From the NCBI RefSeq assembly GCF_023660105.1, contig NZ_JAMHGA010000019.1:52778-116777 (forward strand): a stretch of DNA of 64,000 nucleotides, written 5' to 3'. The translations under genes were made by a program, and so were the position numbers. Each line of letters begins with the position of its first letter. The stretch's first letter is position 1. The notes under the pieces were generated by a model that was not told where the DNA came from, made no database searches, and worked only from the letters and a program-made list of their open reading frames with translations. Origin of the DNA: Desulfovibrio aminophilus (GTDB lineage: Bacteria > Desulfobacterota > Desulfovibrionia > Desulfovibrionales > Desulfovibrionaceae). Of this stretch, positions 14,292 through 22,483 are shown piece after piece.

Positions 14292-16010
14292 TCAAAGGGG
14301 AAGGCCGTCCGGGTTCAGGGGCAGGACGATCTCGGCCCGGGTTCCGTGCGCCGGATCGGAAGCAAGGGTGAGCGTCCCGCCGTGCTCCTGCGCGATCCGG
14401 GCGGCCCGGGTCAGGCCCATGCCGACGCCCACCGGCTTGGTCGTATAGAACGGGTCCAGGACATAGGCCTGCTCGGCCTCCGGGATGCCCCGGCCGTCGT
14501 CGCTCACCTCGATCCGCAGGAACCCCTCGCTCTCCCAGGCCCGGAGGCCGACCCGCCCGCCCGCGTCGGGCAGGGCCTCCACGGCGTTGACCAGCAGCTC
14601 GGCCACGGCCTGGGCCGCGAGATCGGGGTCCAGCGAAGCCCTCAGGGACTCCCCGGCCGACACCTCCCAGGCCACGGGCCGGGGCGTTCCGGCCAGGGCC
14701 TGCTCGGCGCGGGCCCGGGCCTCGGCCAGGACGCCGGAGACCTCCGTCATCCGCCGTTCGCCCAGGCGGATGTCGCTGTATTCCCGCACGGCCGCGGCGA
14801 GCTTCTCGACGCGCCCGGCGGCGGCCACGATGCCGTCCAGATACTCCGCGCACCGCGGGCCCAGTTCGGGCCTGCCGCGCAGGATGTTGGCGAAGCCCGC
14901 GATGACGGTCATGGGGTTGCGCAGCTGGTGGGCCACGGCCTGGGAGATCTTCCGCAGGCTCTCGGCCCGCCGGGCCATCTGCAGCATGGCCTCATGGTTG
15001 GCCCTCTCGGCCTGGCGCAGGGCCTCCTCCGCGATGCGGGCCTTTTCCTCGGCGGCCTGGTTCAGGGCGATGTTGTCGAAGCCGATGGAGACATTGGCGA
15101 AGAACACCTCCATGAGCTTGCGGTCCAGCTCGGTCAGCTCCCGGCACTCCTCGAAATAGATGAGGCTCCGGCTGCCGGTCTTGCTCTCGAAATACTCCAC
15201 GTGCCCGCCGTCCCGGCAGGAGCCGTCGCGATGGGCCAGGGCCTCCTCCACGGAGCGGCGGATGTCCGCCTCGGGCAGGTCGCGGACGTGTCGGCGCACA
15301 TACTGCTCGAACTTCCCGCTGGCGGCCCGGATGACGAAGCCGCTGTCCTCGGCCGTGGCCGCGAAGAACGGCAGCTGACCGTAGAAGGCGTCGCCCTCGA
15401 TGTTCAGGAGCGAGGTGAGCTGGGTCAGCACGCCGCCCACGAAGGTCTCCAGGGAGCCGAGGCGGAAGATGTCCGAGGCGGCCGCGAGAATCCGTTCCAG
15501 GCCCTTGCGGTTGGCCTCGATGGTCAGCATGTCGCGATAGGTCCGCAAGGCCGCCACCATGGTGGTGACGAGCTTCTGGGCCGTGATCTCGGTCTTCTCC
15601 TTGTAGTCGTTGATGTCGTACTCCACGATCACCCGGCTCTCGGGCGCGTGGCCGGGCTGGCCGGTGCGCAGGATGATGCGCGCGAACTTGTTCTTCAACT
15701 CCTCGCGGATGTGGCGCACCAGCTTGAGCCCGCTGTCGTAGTCCTCCATGACCACGTCCAGGAGGATCACGGCGATGTCCGGGTGCTCCGCGACCATCCG
15801 CCGGGCCTCCCCGCCGGAGTAGGCGTGCAGGAACTCCAGGCCCCGGTCGTCGTAGGAGAAGCCCGCCAGCACGAGACGCGTGACCTTGTGGACCTCCTCC
15901 TCGTCGTCCACCACGAGGAGCTTCCAGGGCTCCTTGCGTTGCGGATGGGTCGTCGCGGGCGCGGCGCGGTCCTCCCCGCGCCGGAAAAGAAACTCGTCCG
16001 AACGGCTCAT
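14292..16010 (-). CDS. hybrid response regulator / histidine kinase with DUF3369 domain
   Basis: 572 residues. A receiver domain (31-155) has the acidic pair in VVDDEE, phosphorylated D85 and K138. DUF3369 spans about 165-320, followed by a coiled coil. The HisKA helix has H361 (AVAHQLRNP) and the ATPase domain has DDGRG and GVGMGL. It is cytoplasmic. Its start lies one base after the stop of the membrane kinase upstream, so the two are co-translated: the membrane kinase probably phosphorylates this receiver. No output regulator is encoded nearby. Confidence 0.9.
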   Translation of the reverse strand: MSRSDEFLFRRGEDRAAPATTHPQRKEPWKLLVVDDEEEVHKVTRLVLAGFSYDDRGLEFLHAYSGGEARRMVAEHPDIAVILLDVVMEDYDSGLKLVRHIREELKNKFARIILRTGQPGHAPESRVIVEYDINDYKEKTEITAQKLVTTMVAALRTYRDMLTIEANRKGLERILAAASDIFRLGSLETFVGGVLTQLTSLLNIEGDAFYGQLPFFAATAEDSGFVIRAASGKFEQYVRRHVRDLPEADIRRSVEEALAHRDGSCRDGGHVEYFESKTGSRSLIYFEECRELTELDRKLMEVFFANVSIGFDNIALNQAAEEKARIAEEALRQAERANHEAMLQMARRAESLRKISQAVAHQLRNPMTVIAGFANILRGRPELGPRCAEYLDGIVAAAGRVEKLAAAVREYSDIRLGERRMTEVSGVLAEARARAEQALAGTPRPVAWEVSAGESLRASLDPDLAAQAVAELLVNAVEALPDAGGRVGLRAWESEGFLRIEVSDDGRGIPEAEQAYVLDPFYTTKPVGVGMGLTRAARIAQEHGGTLTLASDPAHGTRAEIVLPLNPDGLPL

Positions 16011-16011
16011 C

Positions 16012-17979
16012 TCACGCCTCCCGGCCCAGGGGCACGGTCACGGTGAAGGTCGCGCCCCGGCCGGGTTCGCTCTCGCAGGAGATGGTCCCGCCCAGGGTCT
16101 GGGTCACCAGGTTGTAGACGATGGACAGGCCCAGGCCCGAGCCTCCCTTGCTCCTGGCCGTGGTGAAGAAGGGCTCGAAGACCCGCCGGAGCACCTCCGG
16201 CTCCATGCCCCTGCCGTCGTCGGAATAGGTCAGGGTCAGCAGGCCGCCGGACGCCGAAGCCTCGATGACCATGCGGCCCTCCTGGCCCTCGTCGAAGGCG
16301 TGGGTCAGGGAGTTGAGCACGAAATTGGAGAGGATCTGCGAGAAGGCCCCGGGGTAGCTCTCCACCGCGAGGTCCGGGTCGCAACGCACCTCCACCCGGT
16401 GCCGGGTCTTCTTCAGCCGGGGCCGCAGGCTCAGGAGGATGGCGTCGATGTACTCCCTCACCTTGAACGGGCGGCGCTCCTCCGTGGTCTGGTCCACGGC
16501 CACCTTCTTGAAGCTGCGGATGAGCTCCGAGGCCCGCTCCAGGTTGCCGAGGGTCATGTCCGCCGTCTCCTGGGCCACGGCCAGGTAGTCCTCCAGGTCC
16601 GCGCGGCGCACCTCGTCCTTGTCGTAGAGCGCCCTGATCTCCCGGGTCTTCTGGCCGAGGTGGGAGACGGCCGTCACGCCGATGCCCACGGGGGTGTTGA
16701 TCTCGTGCGCCACACCGGCCACCAGTCCGCCCAGGGCGGCCATCTTCTCGGACTGCACCAGCTGGCTCTGGGTCCGGCGCAGCCCCTCCAGGGCCTCCTG
16801 CAGGTCCTGGTTGGCTCCGGCCAGTTCCCGGGTGCGCTGCTCCACCCGCTCCTCCAGATCCCGGTTCAGCCGCAGGACCTCCTCCTCGGCCGCGCGGCGC
16901 TGCTCCTCGCGCTGCTCCAGGCCCTCGGCCATGTGGTCGAAGGCCTTGGCCAGAAGGCCCAGCTCGGCCTCGTCGTGGGACAGGCCGCTGCGGGTCTTCA
17001 GATCGCCGCCGCCCAGCCGGTCGGCCGCCGCCACGAGACGCCGCAGGCTGCGCATGATGGTCCACTCGCTCAGGAGCCAGGCCAGGAACATGGCCAGGAC
17101 CGCCGTGAGGAGCAGGAGCCCCAGGTTGCGGATCGTGACGAAGCGGGCCCCGGCCAGGGCCTCCTCCACCGGGATGCCGAGCCGGATCATCAGGTGCGGA
17201 AAGGGCGCGCCCTGGAAGTGCAGGCGCTTGAAGGCATACAGGCGGCTGGTCCCGTCCACGCCGGTCTCCAGGAAGGTGCCCTCCTGCCTGGGGCCGCTCA
17301 TGCGCTCCACCATCCGGGGCAGGTCCGGCACCCAGGTGTACTTCACGGTCTCCGGGAAGCGGGTCAGACGCATGCCGTCGGCGTCGGTGAGGGTGAAGAT
17401 GCAGCCCTCGGGCAGGTGCAGGTCCTGGAAGAGCCGCCCGAAGACGTTCAGGTCGAAGGAGGCCGTGAGCACGGCCACGGACCTGCCGAGCTGGTCGGCC
17501 ACGGGCTGGGCGAAGCGGATGACCACGTGCCGGGTGGCCGGGTCGAGGGTGTACCTGCCCGTGGCGAAGGCCCCGCTGCGCAAGGCGTCCTGGAAGGAGA
17601 GCGAGTCGATCTCCGCCGGGGCGGACAGGGGAGCCGAGGCCACCACGCTCCCGTCGGCGGCGGCCAGCTGCAGGGACTGGTAGGTGGGATTGCGCTTGAG
17701 CACGTCGGCCAGCAGGACCTGGCAGGCTGGACCGTCCAGGCCCCGGACCTCCGAGGCCCGGGCCAGGGTCAGCAGGAGCAGACGGGCGTTGTCCACCACG
17801 CGCTCGTGATGCGCGGCCATGGCCTGGACCTGGCGCAGGGCGTACTGTTCGGCCTCGCGGACGACATTGTCGCGCAGCTCGAAGCCGGAATAGGAGACGA
17901 TGGCCATGGCGGGCAGGATCGCCGCCAGCACCAGGAACAGCAGGCGGGTGCGGATGGACCGTGCGCGCAGGGGCTTCAT
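16012..17979 (-). CDS. membrane sensor histidine kinase with periplasmic sensing domain
   Basis: 655 residues from MKPLRARS, chosen for AGGAG four bases upstream. Spans at about 12-32 and 285-305 flank a Cache-like periplasmic domain; HAMP is at 305-360 and a coiled coil at 360-410. The phosphorylated histidine is H425 (GVAHEINTP), with N-box NFVLNSLTHA, G1 DDGRG and G2 GGSGLGL. It is a complete sensor kinase without its own receiver, paired with the receiver-kinase gene that follows. The signal is unknown. Confidence 0.92.
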   Translation of the reverse strand: MKPLRARSIRTRLLFLVLAAILPAMAIVSYSGFELRDNVVREAEQYALRQVQAMAAHHERVVDNARLLLLTLARASEVRGLDGPACQVLLADVLKRNPTYQSLQLAAADGSVVASAPLSAPAEIDSLSFQDALRSGAFATGRYTLDPATRHVVIRFAQPVADQLGRSVAVLTASFDLNVFGRLFQDLHLPEGCIFTLTDADGMRLTRFPETVKYTWVPDLPRMVERMSGPRQEGTFLETGVDGTSRLYAFKRLHFQGAPFPHLMIRLGIPVEEALAGARFVTIRNLGLLLLTAVLAMFLAWLLSEWTIMRSLRRLVAAADRLGGGDLKTRSGLSHDEAELGLLAKAFDHMAEGLEQREEQRRAAEEEVLRLNRDLEERVEQRTRELAGANQDLQEALEGLRRTQSQLVQSEKMAALGGLVAGVAHEINTPVGIGVTAVSHLGQKTREIRALYDKDEVRRADLEDYLAVAQETADMTLGNLERASELIRSFKKVAVDQTTEERRPFKVREYIDAILLSLRPRLKKTRHRVEVRCDPDLAVESYPGAFSQILSNFVLNSLTHAFDEGQEGRMVIEASASGGLLTLTYSDDGRGMEPEVLRRVFEPFFTTARSKGGSGLGLSIVYNLVTQTLGGTISCESEPGRGATFTVTVPLGREA

Positions 17980-18154
17980 TCCGCTCCTCCGGCCGCCCGG
18001 GCGGCCGTCCATGCGACAGAGGGGCCGATATTGTGAAATCCTACCGGCGGGCAGTCTCCCTGTCAACGAACGCGAAAAGCCGCTTCCCTTCCGGGGAGGA
18101 AAAGGTATCATGACACAGCTGGAATTCCCGGGACCACCAACAGGGGGATGCGCC

Positions 18155-18532
18155 ATGTCCAAGATGCTGTCCTACACCAAGATCGAAAACAGGCTGGCAC
18201 AGGACTATCGCCAGCGGGTGAACACGGCCGAGTCGGCGGAGGACGTGCGCAACGCCTTCGCCTGGCTGCTGCGCGATCTTCTGGGAGGAATCCTCGAAAC
18301 GGAGGTCGGGCTGGAGGAAGGCGACGTGCGTCTTGCGCCCGAAACGCCCGACGGTTTCGAACTCGGCCCGGGGATCATGGAGAACCCTGATTTCTCGGGG
18401 CTCTGGGAGGGCTCGGACCTGGGGGCCATCCTGCGTCGTCAGGCCGCCTTGGCCGTAAACCGCCTCAAGCACCTCTCCAAACACCCGGAGCGCACCGAGG
18501 CCAAGCTCTATCCCCGCCCGGACCGGCGTTAG
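18155..18532 (+). CDS. conserved-looking protein of unknown function
   Basis: 125 residues, starting MSKMLSYTKIENRLAQDYR, with AGGGGG upstream of the ATG. It is soluble and acidic in the middle (EVGLEEGDVRLAPETPDGFEL) and basic at the end. No cysteine, signal or domain is recognisable. The codon pattern matches its neighbours, which supports it being real. It is divergent from the kinase pair. Confidence 0.6.
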   Translation: MSKMLSYTKIENRLAQDYRQRVNTAESAEDVRNAFAWLLRDLLGGILETEVGLEEGDVRLAPETPDGFELGPGIMENPDFSGLWEGSDLGAILRRQAALAVNRLKHLSKHPERTEAKLYPRPDRR

Positions 18533-18598
18533 GGGTGAAAACGGTTCATCCCGCGACGACGCCGCCACCGGGACACTCACCCACACCCCACGGGGACC

Positions 18599-19474
18599 AT
18601 GATGAAGAAAACCACGCTCTTCCGAAACCTCGTCAACGCCCCTGAAATCCTCATGCTGCCCGTGGTCCACGACGGCCTCTCCGCGCTGGCCGTCGCCCGG
18701 GCGGGCTTCCCGGCCCTGAGCGTGGCGGGCTACGGCACGGCCGGAAGCGTCCTCGGCCTGCCGGACATCGGCCTCATCAGCTCCACGGAAATGCTCACCC
18801 ACTACGCCAACATCATCGCCCGCGTGGACCTGCCCGTGATGGTCGACATCGACACCGGCTTCGGCGACGTGAACAACGTCATCCGCACGGTGCGCCAGGT
18901 GGAGCGGATGGGCGCGGCCGCCCTGTTCATCGAGGACCAGACCTATCCCAAGCGCTGCGGCCACATGGCCGGGAAAAGCGTGACGCCGGTGGAGGAATAC
19001 CTGCCCAAGCTGCGGGCCGCGCTCTGGGCCCGCGAGGACCCGGACTTCGTCATCATGGCCCGCACCGACGCCGCGGCGGTGTACGGCATCGACGAGGCCG
19101 TCCGCCGGGCCAAGCTCTACGCCGGGGCCGGGGCGGACATCGTCTTCGTGGAGGCGGTGACGAGCGAGAAGGACATGCGCGCGGTCAACGCCGCCGTCCC
19201 CGCGCCCAGCATGGCCAACATGATCGAGGGCGGCAGGACGCCCTTCCTGCCCGCCGCGCGGCTCCAGGAACTGGGCTACGCGGTCGCGGCCTATCCCTGC
19301 GCCTCGGTCTTCACGGCGGCGCGGGCCCTGACGCGCTGGGCCGAGCACCTGAAGGCCCACGGCACCTCGGCGGGCTTCAGCGGCCCGGACACGATGATGG
19401 ATTTCGAGGAATACTTCGAGTTCATCGGCGCGGCGGAGATCCGGGAGAGGGAAAAGGCCTTCTTCAAGGATTGA
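18599..19474 (+). CDS. isocitrate lyase / PEP mutase family enzyme
   Basis: 291 residues, the length of methylisocitrate lyase, PEP mutase and oxaloacetate decarboxylase relatives. Family marks: SVAGYGTAGSVLGLPDIG, the metal-binding MVDIDTGFGD and the loop EDQTYPKRCGHMAGK with the lyase cysteine. It probably makes or breaks a C-C bond next to a carboxylate in a Mg-dependent reaction. No prp or phosphonate genes are near, so the substrate is open. Its 3' end overlaps the convergent MFS gene by 11 bases. Confidence 0.85.
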   Translation: MMKKTTLFRNLVNAPEILMLPVVHDGLSALAVARAGFPALSVAGYGTAGSVLGLPDIGLISSTEMLTHYANIIARVDLPVMVDIDTGFGDVNNVIRTVRQVERMGAAALFIEDQTYPKRCGHMAGKSVTPVEEYLPKLRAALWAREDPDFVIMARTDAAAVYGIDEAVRRAKLYAGAGADIVFVEAVTSEKDMRAVNAAVPAPSMANMIEGGRTPFLPAARLQELGYAVAAYPCASVFTAARALTRWAEHLKAHGTSAGFSGPDTMMDFEEYFEFIGAAEIREREKAFFKD

Positions 19475-20675
19475 GCGGCGGACGACGCGCGGTCAGGGTT
19501 TCACGGCGCAGGAGCGCGGGGAACAGCCGCATCCAGGCGATCACCACCAGCAGGGTGCCGACCCCGCCGAGGACCACGGCCGGAACCACGCCGAACCAAG
19601 CCGCCGTGAGCCCGGACTCGAACTCGCCCAGTTGGTTGGAGGTGCCGATGAACACCGCGTTCACCGCGCTCACCCTCCCCCGCTTGTCGTCCGGGGTCTC
19701 CAGCTGGATCAGCGAGGACCGGACCACCACGCTGACCATGTCGGACATGCCCAGCACCGCCAGGGCGGCCAGGGACAGGACGAAGGAACGCGACAGGCCG
19801 AAGACCATCGTGGCCAGGCCGAAGACGGCCACGGCCCGGAACATGGTCCGCCCCACCCGGCGCTTCAGCGGGCGGCGGGCCAGGTAGATCGACATGGCGA
19901 CCGCGCCCGTGGCCGGGGCCGCGCGCAGCAGGCCGAGCCCCCAGGGGCCGGTGTCCAGGATGTCGCGGGCGAAGACCGGCAGCAGGGCCGTGGCCCCGCC
20001 GAGCAGGACGGAAAAAAGATCCAGGGAGATGGCCCCCAGGATTTCCGGTTTGCTTCGGATGTACGTCAGCCCCTCGAACACCGAACGCCAGGATGCCGGT
20101 TCGCGCGAAAAGACGGGTCTGTCGGACCGGATGGATAGAATGAACAGCGCCGCCAGCAGGCTGAAGCAGGCGCACACGGCGTAGGCCGCGCCGGGGCCCG
20201 CGATGTAGAGCACGCCGCCCAGGGCCGGGCCGACGATGACGCCCGCCTGGCGCGAGCCCGCGCTCAACGCGAGATACCGGGGCAATTCCCCGGCATTCAC
20301 CAGGGAGGGGAGAAGGGCCTGCATGGTCGGGTATTCGAAAGCCCGGGCCGCCCCCACCAGGAAGGCGGCGGCCAAAATGCAGCGCTCGTCCATGAGCCCG
20401 GCCAGGCTGCCGAGGCTCAACACGGCCGAGAGCAGCGCGCCGGTGATCTGGCAGGCGGCGGTCACGCGCCGCCGGTCATGGCGGTCGGCCACGTGCCCGG
20501 CCGCCAGGGTCAGGAGAAACTGCGGCAGGAACTGCATCAGGCCGACGAAGCCGAGGATCATCGGGCTGCGGGTCAGGTCGTAGACCTGCCAGCCGATGAT
20601 CACGCCGAGCATGTGGTAGGAGAGATAGGAGGCGGTCTGACCGGCGACGAAACGCCGGAATGGGGTGAGCGCCAC
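19464..20675 (-). CDS. MFS exporter (EntS-like)
   Basis: 403 residues with about twelve spans, a major-facilitator exporter of the group that includes enterobactin exporter EntS. The cytosolic loop GHVADRHDRRRV matches the family A-motif. The start is GTG at 20675, with GGAAGGA six bases upstream. That ribosome site is buried in the right arm of a perfect 15 bp hairpin (20680-20712), so translation may be controlled. The substrate is unknown. Confidence 0.85.
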   Translation of the reverse strand: MALTPFRRFVAGQTASYLSYHMLGVIIGWQVYDLTRSPMILGFVGLMQFLPQFLLTLAAGHVADRHDRRRVTAACQITGALLSAVLSLGSLAGLMDERCILAAAFLVGAARAFEYPTMQALLPSLVNAGELPRYLALSAGSRQAGVIVGPALGGVLYIAGPGAAYAVCACFSLLAALFILSIRSDRPVFSREPASWRSVFEGLTYIRSKPEILGAISLDLFSVLLGGATALLPVFARDILDTGPWGLGLLRAAPATGAVAMSIYLARRPLKRRVGRTMFRAVAVFGLATMVFGLSRSFVLSLAALAVLGMSDMVSVVVRSSLIQLETPDDKRGRVSAVNAVFIGTSNQLGEFESGLTAAWFGVVPAVVLGGVGTLLVVIAWMRLFPALLRRETLTARRPPLNP

Positions 20676-20679
20676 GGTG

Positions 20680-20712
20680 CGTCCTTCCGCCGCGATTCGC
20701 GGCGGAAGGACG
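20680..20712 (-). promoter_or_regulatory. perfect 15 bp hairpin that hides the MFS ribosome site
   Basis: 20680-20694 and 20698-20712 are exact inverted repeats around a 3-base loop. On the minus strand the downstream arm contains GGAAGGA, the only ribosome site for the GTG at 20675. No T-run follows, so it is not a normal terminator. It could gate translation or be an operator. Confidence 0.6.
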
Positions 20713-20808
20713 TCTTACGCCCAGCCTCCCGAGTCTGGCAAGCGCCAGAAACATTACGGGCGCCGCGCGGCGGCCGGCCCGGCGGCGCCCGGTTCAAGCG
20801 GTGTCCGT

Positions 20809-21054
20809 CTATTCGCCCATGGCCTTCAGCGGAAAGGGATCGGCATAGATGAAGTTCACGAATCCCAGGGCCGCCAGGACCATGCCGTAGTTCTTCTCGA
20901 TGGTCAGGGAGGCGACCTCGAAGGTCATCTCGCCCTTCTGCTTCAGGCCCCGGATGTCCAGCTCGTGCTGGAGCGAGGCCGTGAGCTGCTTCTTGGCGTC
21001 CGCCAGGGCCTGCTCCTTGGCGATCGGTTGATGGGCGGCGTGGACATTTCCCAT
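20809..21054 (-). CDS. small cytoplasmic protein of unknown function
   Basis: 81 residues, starting MGNVHAAHQPIAKEQALADAKK and ending ADPFPLKAMGE. The N-terminal half is a charged helix (ALADAKKQLTASLQHELDIRGLKQKGEM). The ribosome site is weak, and a longer frame extends to 21195 with unlikely composition. It lies upstream of the MFS gene on the same strand, separated by the hairpin. I do not recognise it. Confidence 0.5.
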   Translation of the reverse strand: MGNVHAAHQPIAKEQALADAKKQLTASLQHELDIRGLKQKGEMTFEVASLTIEKNYGMVLAALGFVNFIYADPFPLKAMGE

Positions 21055-21227
21055 TCCATCGGATTTTGTCCGCAACTGGGAAACTTGTAAAGCCTCGCAG
21101 GACCATCCGCTGTCCCATGTCTCTTGCCGCATGCCGCTCTCCAAGGCATGGTGGGAAAACCGGGACGATGCGTCCGCAGGCGATGAAGAACGCATGCGCC
21201 CGTCGACGCCGCCAAAAGGAGAGGTCC

Positions 21228-21770
21228 ATGTCGAGGATGCCGCACCTGGTTTTGCTGTCCTGCCTGCTGGTCCTGGCCACTGCCGTCTCGGCGCCCTGCC
21301 AGGAGCCGACGCCCTTCGAAGACCCGGCCGGCGGAAAATGGGGCTACCGCGATCCGGCCACGCACCGCGTCTTGATCCCTCCGCGCTTCATCTGCGCGGA
21401 AAAATTCAACGCCCACGGCCGGGCGCTGGCCGCCACGAAAGAAGGATGGGCGCTCATCGACCGCCAGGGGAACGCCCTTCTCCGCCCCTTCATCTTCGAC
21501 AACTGGCCGGACGAGTTCAGCGACGGGCTGGCCCGGTTCATACAAGACGGCAAGATCGGCTACTTCAACCCCAAGGGAGAAGTGGTCGTTCCGGCCCGAT
21601 ACGACTTCGGGGAGCCCTTCTCCAATGGATTGGCGGCGGTCTGCCTGGGGTGTGTCACGGTGAAGGACGGCGAGCACTCCCGCTCCGTGGGCGGGCAATG
21701 GGGCTGCATCGACAGGTCGGGGCGGATCGTCAGGCCCGTGACGTCTCCAGTGCCGGAATGCTCCCGCTGA
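21228..21770 (+). CDS. secreted WG-repeat protein
   Basis: 180 residues. A signal peptide (hydrophobic LVLLSCLLVLATAVSA) is followed by WG-type repeats: KWGYRDPATHRVLIPPRF, GWALIDRQGNALLRPF, KIGYFNPKGEVVVPARYD and QWGCIDRSGRIVRP. Such repeats form a beta-propeller-like or solenoid surface and are usually extracytoplasmic; partners are unknown. AGGAGAGG lies five bases before the ATG. Mature cysteines may form disulfides. Confidence 0.8.
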   Translation: MSRMPHLVLLSCLLVLATAVSAPCQEPTPFEDPAGGKWGYRDPATHRVLIPPRFICAEKFNAHGRALAATKEGWALIDRQGNALLRPFIFDNWPDEFSDGLARFIQDGKIGYFNPKGEVVVPARYDFGEPFSNGLAAVCLGCVTVKDGEHSRSVGGQWGCIDRSGRIVRPVTSPVPECSR

Positions 21771-21852
21771 CGCCGCACCGCCGGGCGGTGCGGGGCGCGG
21801 GGCGTGCGGTCCCGGGTTGCGCACCGGCGCTGGATTGGCTAGGTCTTGTCCC

Positions 21853-22368
21853 GTGAACGCCCGAGCTCCGGCCTTCCGCCTGCTGCGCACCCGCGTCCGC
21901 GCCTTTCTGTTCCACCTCTTCCGCGTGGCGCCCCTGCCCTACGCCACGGGCTCGGTCTCGACCCTGGTTGGCGCGGGCATCGGCGGCCTGAGCCTGGAAC
22001 TCCTGGCCGAGGGCGCGGTCATCACCGGGGCCTGCCTGGCGCTTCCGGCCACCGGCTGGCTCGGCCTGGCCCTGCTCTGCCTGGCCGACGCCTGCTGCCG
22101 CCACCGGGAATATCGGCGCATCAAGCGGATGCTCGACCGCTGGGGCTTCCATCCCCGGATGCTGGCCCCGGTGTCGGCCTCCCGCTGCCAGCGCGACGCG
22201 GCCCTGGCGGCGGCCCGCGAAACCGGGCACCACTCCAGGGCGCACACCTTCTTCCGCGACCTCGGCTACCGCTGGTACCACCTCCTGCCCGACCGCTGCG
22301 TGGACAATCCCCTGCGCTTCTTCGACCCGGCCTTCCTCCGGGCCACCTTCCTGCCGGGGAAGGGATAG
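21853..22368 (+). CDS. membrane-associated protein of unknown function
   Basis: 171 residues from GTG at 21853 (TTG at 21817 is an alternative). After a basic N-terminus come two hydrophobic stretches (about 20-45 and 48-75), then a cysteine- and arginine-rich soluble part ending YRWYHLLPDRCVDNPLRFFDPAF. The ending resembles a conserved motif but I cannot name it. No clear ribosome site. The codon pattern supports coding. Confidence 0.5.
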   Translation: MNARAPAFRLLRTRVRAFLFHLFRVAPLPYATGSVSTLVGAGIGGLSLELLAEGAVITGACLALPATGWLGLALLCLADACCRHREYRRIKRMLDRWGFHPRMLAPVSASRCQRDAALAAARETGHHSRAHTFFRDLGYRWYHLLPDRCVDNPLRFFDPAFLRATFLPGKG

Positions 22369-22483
22369 GGGCGCACGCCGCCCTTCCGTCTCTCCAGCGC
22401 GCACGCCCCTCAATGTCAGGGCCCGGCCACGGATGGACGATCTCCACCGCAGCCGGGCCCGCCTCATGGACAACCTTGTATCG

